Shown here piece by piece: positions 35,202 through 45,070 of a DNA stretch of 64,000 nucleotides. Source of the DNA: Nitrospirae bacterium MYbin6. GTDB lineage: Bacteria; Nitrospirota; Thermodesulfovibrionia; Thermodesulfovibrionales; Magnetobacteriaceae. The position numbers and the translations under genes are program-made. Each line of letters opens with the position of its first letter. The first letter of the stretch is position 1. The stretch covers positions 1 to 64,000 of the forward strand of contig PEAC01000002.1 in NCBI GenBank assembly GCA_002753305.1, read 5' to 3'. Below the pieces are notes generated by a model. The model was not told the DNA's origin and did not search any database. It saw only the letters and a list, made by a program, of their open reading frames with translations.

Positions 35202-36389
35202 ATGGGATATGATGTATGCGTTGTTGGCGGGTTAGGCCATGTGGGGCTGCCACTGGGGATTATGCTTGCAAAGGCCGGCAAAAGAGTTGTCCTTTATGAT
35301 ATAAACACAAAGGCAATTGATACGGTATCAAAAGGTAAGATGCCTTTTTTAGAGGCCGGGGCAGAGGAGATTCTCAATGAAGTCCTCAATAAAAACCTCT
35401 TCGTATCGAATGACAGGGCAGTTATAACCGAAAGCCACTACGTTGTTATAGTCATAGGCACGCCGGTGGACGAACACCTTAACCCGCAGTTTACCATATT
35501 CAAACAGTTCTTTGATGGCCTCACAGGCTGCCTCAAAGACGGACAACACATCATCCTGAGGAGCACAGTATTTCCAGGTACTACCGAAAAGATAAAGGAA
35601 TATCTTGATACTACGGGGAAACGCATCAGGGTCTCCTTCTGTCCGGAGCGCATAGCCGAGGGCAAGGCAATCGTTGAACTTCGCACTCTGCCGCAGATTG
35701 TGGCCTCTTTCGACAGTGCCTCAGAGGAGGAGGCCGCGCGCCTCTTTGGGCTTCTTACGGATGATATAATATATCTGACGCCAATAGAGGCAGAACTGGC
35801 CAAGCTATATACAAACGTGTGGCGTTATATTCAATTTTCCATATCTAACCAGTTTTATCAAATTACAACACAGCACAACCTGGACTTTTATAAAATCTAC
35901 AACGCCATTACGTATAAATATCCGCGCACGGAGTCATTCCCGTCTGCCGGATTTGCCGCCGGGCCGTGTCTGTTTAAGGACACAATGCAGCTTGCCGCCT
36001 TCAGCAACAACAGCTTTTTCCTTGGCCATGCCGCGATGCTGATAAACGAGGGGCTTCCGAACTTCATCGTCTCGATGCTTAAAGACCACCATACACTCAA
36101 GGACAAAACGGTCGGCATTCTGGGAATGGCCTTTAAGGCAAATAACGACGATAAGAGGGAGTCGCTTTCGTATAAGTTGAAAAAGATACTGGCAATCGAG
36201 TCAAAGCAGGTACTCTGTTCGGATGTTTACATAAATGAACCCGGCTTTGTTACCGCTGAAGAATTAATAAACGCCTCTGATATAATTGTCCTGGGTACGC
36301 CGCATAAGGAATACGCCGCCATGGGCATACCAAAAAACAAGGTTATGGTTGACGTGTGGAACTTCTTTGGAAACGGCGGGTTGTTTTAG
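35202..36389 (+). CDS. Nucleotide-sugar dehydrogenase (UDP-GlcNAc/ManNAc or UDP-Glc type)
   Basis: Four-electron oxidation of a UDP- or GDP-sugar to the uronic acid. 395 residues: N-terminal Rossmann domain VCVVGGLGHVGLPLGIMLAKAG, central helical domain with LAKLYTNVWRYIQFSISNQF, catalytic Cys in FAAGPCLFKDT, and C-terminal domain VGILGMAFKANNDDKRES. Exact sugar cannot be stated. GAAGGAG precedes ATG 35202. Adjacent convergent gene encodes a GT-C-like membrane protein, hinting at cell-surface glycan work. Confidence 0.9.
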   Translation: MGYDVCVVGGLGHVGLPLGIMLAKAGKRVVLYDINTKAIDTVSKGKMPFLEAGAEEILNEVLNKNLFVSNDRAVITESHYVVIVIGTPVDEHLNPQFTIFKQFFDGLTGCLKDGQHIILRSTVFPGTTEKIKEYLDTTGKRIRVSFCPERIAEGKAIVELRTLPQIVASFDSASEEEAARLFGLLTDDIIYLTPIEAELAKLYTNVWRYIQFSISNQFYQITTQHNLDFYKIYNAITYKYPRTESFPSAGFAAGPCLFKDTMQLAAFSNNSFFLGHAAMLINEGLPNFIVSMLKDHHTLKDKTVGILGMAFKANNDDKRESLSYKLKKILAIESKQVLCSDVYINEPGFVTAEELINASDIIVLGTPHKEYAAMGIPKNKVMVDVWNFFGNGGLF

Positions 36390-36397
36390 TTTATTCG

Positions 36398-38158
36398 TCA
36401 CACGCGATTTATGGCGACATTATAGGTAGGCTTGTAATAGTGTTTCCTGTCTTTCGTTAAAACTACAATTGACAGGTTATGTATCCCCTTGTCTATCAAC
36501 GAGACAGGAATTTCGGCCTCATAACCGGAATTCACATACGCGTGTGACTTTAGATGGTTGCCTACGTCAGGGCGGTACAAACCATAGAGGGCAGGAAATA
36601 ACATATCATCTATTTTAATGTAGACGCCGCCGGCAATGTCTTTTTCCATATTGTCGACTGCCCATCCTTCTACCCTCATAATATTATGTTTGTCTTCTAT
36701 CACGACCTGGCTGGTAATATTGTTCATTAATTGGCTGTTAAGGATGCCGCTGCAATAGGTTTCTATAGGCAAGGCTTTAAGTTCACTAATGGGCGGCAGG
36801 TAGGGCTGCTTAAAGACGCTGAATTTTCTTTTTTGTAAATCGGCCGCCCACTCTCTGACCTGTGCTGGAACAAGATGCATCAGTTCAAGTGATTTATCTG
36901 GCTGTGACATATAAGTATACAGATAGTAGGCCACTCGCTCTCGTTGCATTTTGGTCGTCTTTCCGGCTCCGTATCCTTCATCAAAGGAGTTAACTATGCT
37001 TGAGAGCATGAATGCAGATAAGGCGATAAATATTGTTATGGAAAGGTTATATAATTTATTGCTGATATTTTCAGATGTGATTCCCAGGTAAATCACATAG
37101 AGGCATATGGGTATTGCAATCCCAAACGTTATATACCTGACAGGTATGACGTAATGAAAGGTTAAGCTGGCACGGCCAATTGCGATGAGGACTAAGGTGG
37201 CTGAAAAATAACAAAGAGAGGCTATCCAGAATGAATATTTTCTTAAAAAACCCCTGTTTGCAAAAATCAACAATAACCCAGTGGCAGCGACAATAAACAC
37301 ACCGGTGATAAAGCTGGCAAATGAGCCTGTGAAGAGCGTGTTGCCCACTAAATAAATAAAGTAAATGATACCCTCCGCGGGATATTTGAAAAAACTGTCA
37401 AGGCCGGGGTGGTGGGGCGGTTTATGGTAATCATGAAAGTATAATAATACAACTATCGTGCCCATGACGGACCATAGAAAAAGCATTACTGCCTTTATTC
37501 CCTTTTTGCAGTCTGAAATGAGGATCTGAAAAAAACCTGCCGGCCATGCAAGCAATCCCGAAAGCAGGGAAAATGAAGCAGCAGCCGCGCTGACGGCGCC
37601 GAAGCAATACTGTAACAGCGCGTTATATTTTGCTCCGGCAGAATTGATTTTCGACATAAAATGACAAGTAAGCAATCCAAAGATCACGGAGTAGTACACA
37701 CAGCTCTGATGTGCCCACAATATGTTTTCATTCTGCCTCAGACTAAAAATAATGTAGGGAACAGGAATAAATAATATCAGATAGGCCTTTGAGTCAAATA
37801 TTTTTTTAAATTCGACATAAAGCACAAGCAGGGCCAGAACCATAGCCCACTGGGTAAACATCATTTCAACTTTCGTGTTGTAGGAGGTGAGCGCGCCCAG
37901 TAAAATCAAGGCAACTCTTTGGGTAGCTGGCCTGTGTTCGTTGTGTTGGTCAAACAGGCCTATAAGGGTGTGCTTGCCCTGAAGAAACAGGCTAACCCGG
38001 TAATGCTCGTTCCATTCGTCCATATATGGTACGTTGACCCCAAAGGCCCATATATATATAAACATAAAAGCTACCGGCAAAAGGCATATCGCCACAATGG
38101 CCTTATTATAAGTTGCCACACCTTTGAGATACTCTATAAGCTGCCTGTTCAGGGCCAA
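36398..38158 (-). CDS. Polytopic membrane protein, GT-C-like
   Basis: 586 residues with about 11 hydrophobic segments and a soluble C-terminal part of about 170 residues (VIEDKHNIMRVEGWAVDN, predicted beta-rich). Early in the first loop is NVPYMDEWNEHYR and, slightly later, DQHNEHRPATQR: acidic residues in the first extracytoplasmic loop, as in GT-C glycosyltransferases. A glycosyltransferase role is inferred only from this. The start is uncertain: TTG 38158 directly follows GGGAGG with too little spacing. Confidence 0.6.
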   Translation of the reverse strand: MALNRQLIEYLKGVATYNKAIVAICLLPVAFMFIYIWAFGVNVPYMDEWNEHYRVSLFLQGKHTLIGLFDQHNEHRPATQRVALILLGALTSYNTKVEMMFTQWAMVLALLVLYVEFKKIFDSKAYLILFIPVPYIIFSLRQNENILWAHQSCVYYSVIFGLLTCHFMSKINSAGAKYNALLQYCFGAVSAAAASFSLLSGLLAWPAGFFQILISDCKKGIKAVMLFLWSVMGTIVVLLYFHDYHKPPHHPGLDSFFKYPAEGIIYFIYLVGNTLFTGSFASFITGVFIVAATGLLLIFANRGFLRKYSFWIASLCYFSATLVLIAIGRASLTFHYVIPVRYITFGIAIPICLYVIYLGITSENISNKLYNLSITIFIALSAFMLSSIVNSFDEGYGAGKTTKMQRERVAYYLYTYMSQPDKSLELMHLVPAQVREWAADLQKRKFSVFKQPYLPPISELKALPIETYCSGILNSQLMNNITSQVVIEDKHNIMRVEGWAVDNMEKDIAGGVYIKIDDMLFPALYGLYRPDVGNHLKSHAYVNSGYEAEIPVSLIDKGIHNLSIVVLTKDRKHYYKPTYNVAINRV

Positions 38159-38527
38159 CCTCCCAGCTATAGTAGCCGAATGTTATGGAACATAATATAT
38201 TTTGATAGAAGATGTCAAACAGAGTTGCAGACCTGAATCCACTTTCTGTCGCGCTTCTGTTAATAATGGCCATGATGGATGCCTGCCGGATATACGAACC
38301 ATAATTTTGTGGGACCTCTCTATTACCCGTCCGGCTATGAATATCAGACCGATGCCTTCATTCGGTGCGGGGATTTATTCGGTGTATCCTCACACGAATG
38401 CTTACAATTATTTGCCTGATTTAGATTATAATAGTGATAGCCTGTGGGGACTGTTAACATGGCAGCAGGTTTGTGGGGACGTTAACTCTACAATCTAAAT
38501 TTTGTGTTTATATCAAGGAAGGTAACA
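38159..38527. other. Divergent intergenic region
   Basis: About 370 bases between the membrane protein (minus) and the P-loop protein (plus), presumably holding both promoters. A TTG-start frame of 98 codons inside it shows no domain, no good ribosome site and irregular composition, so I do not call it a gene. Confidence 0.4.
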
Positions 38528-40333
38528 ATGGTATCTGATTTTCACGATGGGGCACTGGCCCAAACTAAGCCATATGCTATTACGCGGGGGAAGGTCATCT
38601 TCGATTTTTCGCTTATGTACTGCGACACGCCTTCCAAACTCCTGCAAAGCGAACTCTTCACGAAGATTCTTAAAGGATTCATAAAACGCATCGAGAACAA
38701 ACAAAGCAGGGTCTTTACGTTCTTAACCGAGAACGTCCCGCTGCGAAGGCGTGAGTTGCTTACCAAATTCATGACAGATCTCTTTCGCCTCCTTGCAAGC
38801 CACACGGCAGCAGAGATTATCGTTATGAACAGCCAATACTACGACGTACTCTCAGACAAGGAATACCTCCTTGAGTTCATCGAAGAGCTGTATAACTACT
38901 GGCGCCGCCACGAAAGATACATGTACATCGAGGCCCCCAAACGCTCGCATTACACCCAACAGAGCATCCACCACGCCCAGTTCATCAAGCTACATGTCGA
39001 GCTAAAGACTATTGTCCTTGAGACTTACAGGCACGTCAGGGAAAATCTCTTAGGGATTAATCCCCGCGTCTACAGGCAGCTTCCCGCCGGTGCCAACATG
39101 GGAATCCTGCTTGAGAAAATCGACTGGAGATGCCCCGACAGCCTCCGGTTTATCAAAGACGTCCCCTTCATTCGCCTTACCATTATGGAGTCCCCGTTGA
39201 TCTTATACCCAAAGATGAACAAACGCAAGGGATCTTTCAAAGAGATATTTGACCTCAGGGAGGACATGCTCCTGCTTATCCCCGAGCAGTGGATTTGCTA
39301 TCCGGCAAAGATTGGAACCCTCACCGCCTTTATATACTTTCACAGGGATTTCATATCCCAGGGGCTGTCGCTTTGCAATCTCTTTGAGATAGCCGAATAC
39401 GAGGACATAGAAGATAAGTCGCCGGATATTATGCTCTTTGTGGGCCTTAAGAATATTGAATTTTCTGATCAGACCGTGTTTTGCGAAGATAAAAAGACGG
39501 GCATCCTTATAGGGATGATACGCTACGGCGAGGACATTGACTACTTTGGATATTTCAAGAAGATGCCGCTCACGCTTCACAACATAGCGATGTTACAGCG
39601 CGGACGCCTGCCCCTGCACGGGGCCATGACCTCGTTGACAGTTAAGTCCGGTGCGACCGCCGGGGTGGTAATCGTGGGGGATAGCGGGGCTGGAAAGTCC
39701 GAGACGCTTGAGGCCCTGAGAACGCTGGCCGATGAGCACATCCGCGACCTTAAGTTTATATTTGACGACATGGGCTCCCTGAACTTCGACGATGAAAAGG
39801 GAATCGCCGGCTACGGCACTGAGATTGGCGCATTCGTCAGGCTTGACGATTTACAGCCCGGCTATGCCTACGAGGAGATTGACCGAAGCATCTTCATGAA
39901 CCCCGACAAAACGAACGCCCGCCTTATAATACCTATCACTACGTACTACCATATCACGCGCGGCTATAAGGTCAATATCGTTCTTTATGCCAATAACTAT
40001 GAGCCTGTGGACGAGACGCATCCGGTTGTAGAGTTCTTTACATCTGCCGAAGACGCCATAACGGTCTTCAGAAGCGGGGCAAGATACGCCAAGGGCACAA
40101 CCGACGAAAAGGGCATCGTTAACACATACTTTGCCAACCCCTTCGGCGCCCCTCAGAGGAGGGCGATGCACGAGGAAATTGCAATCGCGTATTTTAACAA
40201 GATGTTTGAGTTGGGCATAAAGGTCGGGCAAATCAGGACAAGGCTTGGCATAGAGGGGTTTGAACAAGAAGGGCCGCGCATGGCTGCCATAGAACTGTTC
40301 GAGGTTATCAGGGGGCTGAAAAACACGGCTTGA
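38528..40333 (+). CDS. HPr-kinase/PEPCK-like P-loop protein of unknown role
   Basis: 601 residues, soluble. The C-terminal half has a P-loop GDSGAGKSETLEAL (residues 384-391 for the core) which is the form seen in HPr kinase/phosphorylase, and a nearby acidic FIFDDMGSLNF; the rest resembles the related PEP-carboxykinase fold (TTYYHITRGYKVNIV and ANPFGAPQRRAM). The N-terminal 350 residues carry no domain I recognise. HPr and PTS genes are absent nearby. The start ATG 38528 has GGAAGG seven bases ahead. Likely a protein kinase or phosphate-transfer enzyme, but the substrate is unknown. Confidence 0.65.
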   Translation: MVSDFHDGALAQTKPYAITRGKVIFDFSLMYCDTPSKLLQSELFTKILKGFIKRIENKQSRVFTFLTENVPLRRRELLTKFMTDLFRLLASHTAAEIIVMNSQYYDVLSDKEYLLEFIEELYNYWRRHERYMYIEAPKRSHYTQQSIHHAQFIKLHVELKTIVLETYRHVRENLLGINPRVYRQLPAGANMGILLEKIDWRCPDSLRFIKDVPFIRLTIMESPLILYPKMNKRKGSFKEIFDLREDMLLLIPEQWICYPAKIGTLTAFIYFHRDFISQGLSLCNLFEIAEYEDIEDKSPDIMLFVGLKNIEFSDQTVFCEDKKTGILIGMIRYGEDIDYFGYFKKMPLTLHNIAMLQRGRLPLHGAMTSLTVKSGATAGVVIVGDSGAGKSETLEALRTLADEHIRDLKFIFDDMGSLNFDDEKGIAGYGTEIGAFVRLDDLQPGYAYEEIDRSIFMNPDKTNARLIIPITTYYHITRGYKVNIVLYANNYEPVDETHPVVEFFTSAEDAITVFRSGARYAKGTTDEKGIVNTYFANPFGAPQRRAMHEEIAIAYFNKMFELGIKVGQIRTRLGIEGFEQEGPRMAAIELFEVIRGLKNTA

Positions 40334-40422
40334 TTTTCGGTTAATGTCCCATCCCCTTTGACGCGGCACTTTAATTTTGTCCACTTGTTTTTTAATGCCG
40401 GGATTATCTAAAATCTATATAT

Positions 40423-41397
40423 ATGTTTCCAACGGCAAGGCCAAGAAGGCTTAGGTATAGTCCCGTTCTCAGGGAGATGGTGAGGGAGACCTCCATCTCT
40501 TCCTCTGATTTTGTTTATCCCCTTTTTGTTACCTTTGGTAAGAATGTCAAAAGGCCTATTGAATCCATGCCGGGGTGTTTTGCCGAATCTATAGATGTTA
40601 CTGTCAGCTCGGCCAGGGAGGTACACTCATTAGGAATCCCGGCCATTATCCTCTTCGGTATTCCCGAGCACAAGGACGAACAAGGCTCCGGGGCATATGC
40701 CCACGACGGGATTATCCAGCGGGCGGTTGAAGAAATTAAACACGCCGTGCCGGAATTGTTTGTCATTACAGATGTGTGTCTGTGTGAGTACACAAGCCAC
40801 GGGCACTGCGGACTTTTAGAAAACGGCCAGGTACTCAACGACCCGACCCTTGAGCTGCTGGCAAAGGCTGCCGTCTCACACGTCCGCGCCGGGGCAGATA
40901 TGCCCGCCCCTTCGGATATGATGGACGGGCGCGTTGCGGCAATCAGGGCAGCGCTCGATGCAGGGGGGTTTTCCTCCGTGCCGGTTATGAGCTACGCCGT
41001 TAAGTATTCTTCAGCGTTTTACGGGCCTTTCAGAGAGGCAGCCGAATCCACACCCTCATTCGGTGACAGGAAATCCCATCAGATGGACCCCGCAAACCGC
41101 CGTGAGGCCATGAAGGAGGCCGCCGCCGATATCGAAGAAGGCGCCGACATCATTATGGTTAAACCTGCCCTTTCTTATCTTGATATAATCTCCGACGTAA
41201 AGTGCGCGTTTAACGTCCCCGTTGCCGCCTATAATGTCTCAGGAGAGTACGCAATGGTCCACGCCGCGGCAAGGCTTGGCTGGATTGACTACGATAAGGT
41301 TATGATGGAGATGCTTATCTCGATAAAACGCGCCGGGGCGGATTTAATCCTTACCTACTTCGCCAAAGACGCCGCTAAGATTCTCAACCAAGCTTAA
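40423..41397 (+). CDS. hemB: Delta-aminolevulinic acid dehydratase (porphobilinogen synthase)
   Basis: Condenses two 5-aminolevulinate molecules to porphobilinogen. 324 residues. The zinc-site cysteines are present in [15 protein letters not shown]; the Schiff-base lysines are in [13 protein letters not shown] and [12 protein letters not shown]. The front [18 protein letters not shown] is typical. It is a Zn-type enzyme. The TAA stop abuts the stop of the convergent cNMP-binding gene without a gap. No other haem genes are adjacent. Confidence 0.97.
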   Translation: MFPTARPRRLRYSPVLREMVRETSISSSDFVYPLFVTFGKNVKRPIESMPGCFAESIDVTVSSAREVHSLGIPAIILFGIPEHKDEQGSGAYAHDGIIQRAVEEIKHAVPELFVITDVCLCEYTSHGHCGLLENGQVLNDPTLELLAKAAVSHVRAGADMPAPSDMMDGRVAAIRAALDAGGFSSVPVMSYAVKYSSAFYGPFREAAESTPSFGDRKSHQMDPANRREAMKEAAADIEEGADIIMVKPALSYLDIISDVKCAFNVPVAAYNVSGEYAMVHAAARLGWIDYDKVMMEMLISIKRAGADLILTYFAKDAAKILNQA

Positions 41398-42876
41398 CTA
41401 TGGCATCACATCGGCCATCAGGTCGTTTTTGTAATATGCCCTGATGGCGTCGGCCTCTTTGATAAGGGTAGAGATTCCGCACTTGTAGGCCCTCTTAAAG
41501 AACTCAAGCACTTCCGGATATTCCTTCACAATTTCGGTAACAAGGGGTCTTTTTAACTCATAAAGCGATGTCTCGGCCTCAGCGGCAATAACGGTGGCGG
41601 TGCGGGGTTTTTTATTAAAAAAATCCAACTCGCCGTATATCTCTCCCTTGCCGATTGTGCTAATCTTTCCCTCTTGCTCCTCATCACCTGGAGATATTCC
41701 ATGTGGATAGACCTTAATGGAGCCGGCCCTTACTATAAATATGGAGTCAGACTTATCCCCAAGTTTTACAACGGTCTGCCCCTGCTTAAGGTGAAGCTCT
41801 TTTGCCTTGTCGAGTTTTCTCTTGAGTAAATCATTGAATAATGCCATGAAATTCCGGTGGTAATCAGGTTCGTCGACATCCGGCAGCTCAGGGGTTTTCA
41901 CCGGTATCAGGTGTTGAAGTTTGTCGAGTGCATTATAAAGTATTGTTATATTTTTAACTTTGGGGTTATTCATTACTATATGGGTAAACTTATCGACAGC
42001 AACAGCGGCAATGTCTTTAAAAAACAGGCGTGAGAGGCTCAGATATAAAATCGCCGCGTCGGCCTTCCTGTTTTTCGCGCATAAAGTCATCACTTTCATA
42101 AGGCCGGTTTCTATTGTGGACTTTGGGTTAAGCGAAAAATTTCTTTCAAACTGTAAGGCGTCCCCACTCTCAGCCTCCTCAGCCCTGAACATCATCGAGG
42201 TATCCGAATAGTGGTTGTTCCCATCGGGCATCATTTTCCCTATCAGGGCCCCAAACGCGCATGCCTGAACCAGGCCCTGCTCTTTATGCAGAAACTCCAC
42301 CATTGAATCAAGCCTTGTGACATAATATTCCCTGAGTAGTGAGCGTAGGTTCGGCTTGACGGTCATGGCCTTTTGGAGCGATTTGCCGGTTATCACCATG
42401 GCCTCCACATCGGTCTCGGCAGTTGCGGTGACTGCCATAGGCTTTGATGAAAACAAGGCCGACTCTCCAAAGAAATCGCCAACCGAAAGATGGGATATTG
42501 TCTTAGCGCCCCCGGTAAGGAGACTGGTTATCAGGTGGTTGAGTAATACAGGCGGCAGTGGAACTATCGGCCCCTTTGATTTTGCATTCTTTTTGGATAT
42601 GCGTACCGTTCCGCTTACTATTATAAACATCGAATAGTCATGGTCACCCTCTTTGCATATTGTCTCGTTACTTTTAAATTTGGCCAGAGATATGTCATCA
42701 AACATCCTCAACGTGTCTTTGTCCAGCAATTCCTGAAAAAATCTGGGGACATTAGCCTTATCTATAAACACCAGGTCCAGGATAAGCATAAACGTCTCAT
42801 ATGCCTCATCCACATCGGCAGAGCTTATTTCCTCGTACAATTGTCTCATCAAATAGCTGAATGAATTTTTGTCCAC
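41398..42876 (-). CDS. Protein with two cyclic-nucleotide-binding domains
   Basis: 492 residues, cytoplasmic. The first cNMP-binding roll is at about residues 50-170 (ETICKEGDHDYSMFIIVSGTVRI, VGDFFGESALFSS) and the second at about 355-460 (GQTVVKLGDKSDSIFIVRAGSIKV, KGEIYGELDFFNKKPRTATVIA). The PRTATVIA loop in the second one is the phosphate-binding cassette type with Arg, so that one may bind cAMP/cGMP. Between them is a helical region with no recognised domain. No output domain is visible, so it may act by protein binding. Confidence 0.85.
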   Translation of the reverse strand: MDKNSFSYLMRQLYEEISSADVDEAYETFMLILDLVFIDKANVPRFFQELLDKDTLRMFDDISLAKFKSNETICKEGDHDYSMFIIVSGTVRISKKNAKSKGPIVPLPPVLLNHLITSLLTGGAKTISHLSVGDFFGESALFSSKPMAVTATAETDVEAMVITGKSLQKAMTVKPNLRSLLREYYVTRLDSMVEFLHKEQGLVQACAFGALIGKMMPDGNNHYSDTSMMFRAEEAESGDALQFERNFSLNPKSTIETGLMKVMTLCAKNRKADAAILYLSLSRLFFKDIAAVAVDKFTHIVMNNPKVKNITILYNALDKLQHLIPVKTPELPDVDEPDYHRNFMALFNDLLKRKLDKAKELHLKQGQTVVKLGDKSDSIFIVRAGSIKVYPHGISPGDEEQEGKISTIGKGEIYGELDFFNKKPRTATVIAAEAETSLYELKRPLVTEIVKEYPEVLEFFKRAYKCGISTLIKEADAIRAYYKNDLMADVMP

Positions 42877-42988
42877 TTCTAAACCTACCTCCCGTGACCT
42901 ATTCTAAGCGCGAAGCCGTAATTGTAATTGCTACAAATATATGCTATGATAACAAATCAGCTTAGTATAATAATACCGGGGGTTTGAG

Positions 42989-43321
42989 ATGGAAGTAATA
43001 ATTGATAAAAAAGATGGGCTGGATGTGGTTTCCATAAGTGGCCGCCTGGATGCCTCTAATGCCGCTGTGTTCGATGAAAAGATGAAGGGTATTTTAAGCC
43101 AGAACCCGGGCAAGGTTATCGTTTCCCTGAAGGGCCTTGATTATGTAAGCAGTGCCGGGTTGAGGGTTTTTCTTGCCGCTGTAAAGGAGATTAAAAAGAC
43201 CGGAGGCAAACTTGTCTTTGCACAACCGACAGAACCGGTGTTTAAGGTGCTGAAAATGTCCAGCCTTGATACCATTTTACAGATTTACAACTCTATGGAA
43301 GAAGCCGTAAGCGGGTTGTAA
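42989..43321 (+). CDS. STAS-domain anti-anti-sigma factor
   Basis: 110 residues, one STAS domain: VVSISGRLDASNAAVFDEK, then LKGLDYVSSAGLRVFLAAV with the candidate phospho-acceptor Ser55. Encoded 18 bases upstream of a receiver/SpoIIE phosphatase, which would dephosphorylate it. No RsbW-like kinase is adjacent, unlike at 31.4 kb, so the kinase may be shared. TATAAT at 42966-42971 lies 17 bases before the ATG. Confidence 0.93.
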   Translation: MEVIIDKKDGLDVVSISGRLDASNAAVFDEKMKGILSQNPGKVIVSLKGLDYVSSAGLRVFLAAVKEIKKTGGKLVFAQPTEPVFKVLKMSSLDTILQIYNSMEEAVSGL

Positions 43322-43339
43322 CCGTCGCGCTAACTCAAA

Positions 43340-45043
43340 ATGGAAGAAGTCCCGTTAAATAATGTTAAGGACGACCTTGACGACCTGTTTGCCGATGAAA
43401 CGGAGGCTGAGGCCGGCGCGCCCAGAGACACAGACAAGTGGAAGGTCTTAATAGTCGACGACGAGCCAGGTGTGCATGACGCAACTATCCTGAGCCTTAT
43501 GGATGTCGTATTCGATGACAAAGAGCTAACCTTTTTACAGGCCTGCTCCGGTTTGGAGGCAAAGGCCCTCATTGAAGCAAATCCCGATTGCTGCATAATA
43601 CTGCTTGATGTCGTCATGGAAACAGACGACGCCGGGCTTCAGGTCGTAAGACACATTCGCGACGTGCTGAAAAATGGCCTCGTTCGTATAATCCTGAGAA
43701 CCGGCCAGCCGGGGCAAGCCCCCGAGGACAAGGTTATCATGCAGTACGAAATCAACGACTATAAGTCTAAGAATGACCTTACAAAGCAGAAATTATTTAC
43801 GGCAATTATATCTGCCTTGCGCGACTATAGAAATCTCCTCACCATTGACGGCACCAAAAGGGGGCTTGAGCAGATAATAGAGGCCTTTCCGTCTCTTTTT
43901 GAAGTCCAGTCAATGGATGACTTTATCTCAGGTATCCTGACCCAGTTGTCATCACTGCTAAGGCTTGATGAGAGTTCGATATATCATCTGGATTCATCCT
44001 TTCTCGCTGGAAGCAGCTCAAGAAACATCATTATTGCCAAGGGGACGGGGGCCTATGGGCAGCACAGTGGAAGGCTCGCCTCGGAGGTGCTGGAGCCAGG
44101 GGAGTTTGAGATGCTCCTTCGTGCCGAGGCAGAAAAAAAGAGCATCTTTGCCGGAAACTCATGCGCCGTTTATTTTAAGAATAAAACCAGCAGCTACAAC
44201 ATGATCTATATAAACAGCCACAGGCAACTCAGTGAGATAGACCGGAACATGGTGGAAATATTTTGCAACAACGTCTCCATGGCATTTGAAAACATAGAGA
44301 AACATAAAATCCAGGAATCCATGAAACAGGCTAAAGACATTCAGATAAGTATGCTGCCTGTAAATTTCTCTGACATTACGCCGCATGGGATTGACCTCTA
44401 TACCTTCATGCAGCCGGCAAGAGAGGTAGGCGGCGACCTCTATGATTTCTTCTTCATCGACGGCACACACTTATGCTTCACCATTGGCGACGTTACCGAC
44501 AAAGGCGTACCGGCAGCGCTCTTTATGGCCGTCACAAAGACACTCCTCCGGGCCGTTGCCAAGCTAAATACCAATCCTGGCGAAATCCTTCGCATAGCCA
44601 ACGGCGACTTGTGCAAGGACAACGAAAAATCCATGTTCGTAACGGTCTTTATTGGGATAATAGATACTGTAACCGGCAGATGCTCATACGGTAACGCCGG
44701 ACACAACCCGCCATACATTATTAACGGCTCAGGGGAGGTAAAAGCGTTTGAGCCGGCAGACTCCCCGCCCCTTGGCATTATGGAAGACATTGAATATCAA
44801 TCAGGTGAGTTAACCTTTTCCCGCGGCGACACCATCTTCCTCTTTACCGACGGAGTTACTGAGGCCATGGACATAGCCGATCAACTCTTTGATGAGGGCA
44901 GGCTCGAAGCGGTACTCAGTGAAAACCGCGGCAAGGCGTCTAAGGCAATCGTAGAAAATGTCGTAAGCAGGCTTCTTGAGTTCACAACCAGCGCCGTGCA
45001 ATCTGACGATATAACCATTTTGTGTCTTAACTGGAAGGGGTAA
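43340..45043 (+). CDS. Receiver-DUF3369-SpoIIE phosphatase
   Basis: 567 residues. Receiver at about 35-160 with acid pair Asp40/41 and phospho-acceptor Asp90 (IILLDVVMETD), followed by a DUF3369-like sensor region (RTGQPGQAPEDKVIMQYEI, RNLLTIDGTKRGLEQII) and a GAF-like segment, then a SpoIIE/PP2C phosphatase (EVGGDLYDFFFI, IGDVTDKGVPAALFMA, GNAGHNPPY, FLFTDGVTEAMD, SDDITILCL). Phosphorylation of the receiver probably controls the phosphatase, whose target should be the STAS protein just upstream. An acidic stretch (DDLDDLFADETEAE) opens the protein. Confidence 0.92.
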   Translation: MEEVPLNNVKDDLDDLFADETEAEAGAPRDTDKWKVLIVDDEPGVHDATILSLMDVVFDDKELTFLQACSGLEAKALIEANPDCCIILLDVVMETDDAGLQVVRHIRDVLKNGLVRIILRTGQPGQAPEDKVIMQYEINDYKSKNDLTKQKLFTAIISALRDYRNLLTIDGTKRGLEQIIEAFPSLFEVQSMDDFISGILTQLSSLLRLDESSIYHLDSSFLAGSSSRNIIIAKGTGAYGQHSGRLASEVLEPGEFEMLLRAEAEKKSIFAGNSCAVYFKNKTSSYNMIYINSHRQLSEIDRNMVEIFCNNVSMAFENIEKHKIQESMKQAKDIQISMLPVNFSDITPHGIDLYTFMQPAREVGGDLYDFFFIDGTHLCFTIGDVTDKGVPAALFMAVTKTLLRAVAKLNTNPGEILRIANGDLCKDNEKSMFVTVFIGIIDTVTGRCSYGNAGHNPPYIINGSGEVKAFEPADSPPLGIMEDIEYQSGELTFSRGDTIFLFTDGVTEAMDIADQLFDEGRLEAVLSENRGKASKAIVENVVSRLLEFTTSAVQSDDITILCLNWKG

Positions 45044-45070
45044 TGCCTCGCGCGGCAGACTTTAGCCAAT

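Noticed and set aside
38202..38498. A 98-codon TTG-start frame in the gap before the P-loop protein
   Set aside because: No ribosome site, no recognised pattern, and composition unlike the neighbours.
41392..41403. Abutting stop codons of hemB and the cNMP-binding gene as a sign of rearrangement
   Set aside because: Convergent genes with no spacer occur in compact genomes, and both proteins look complete.
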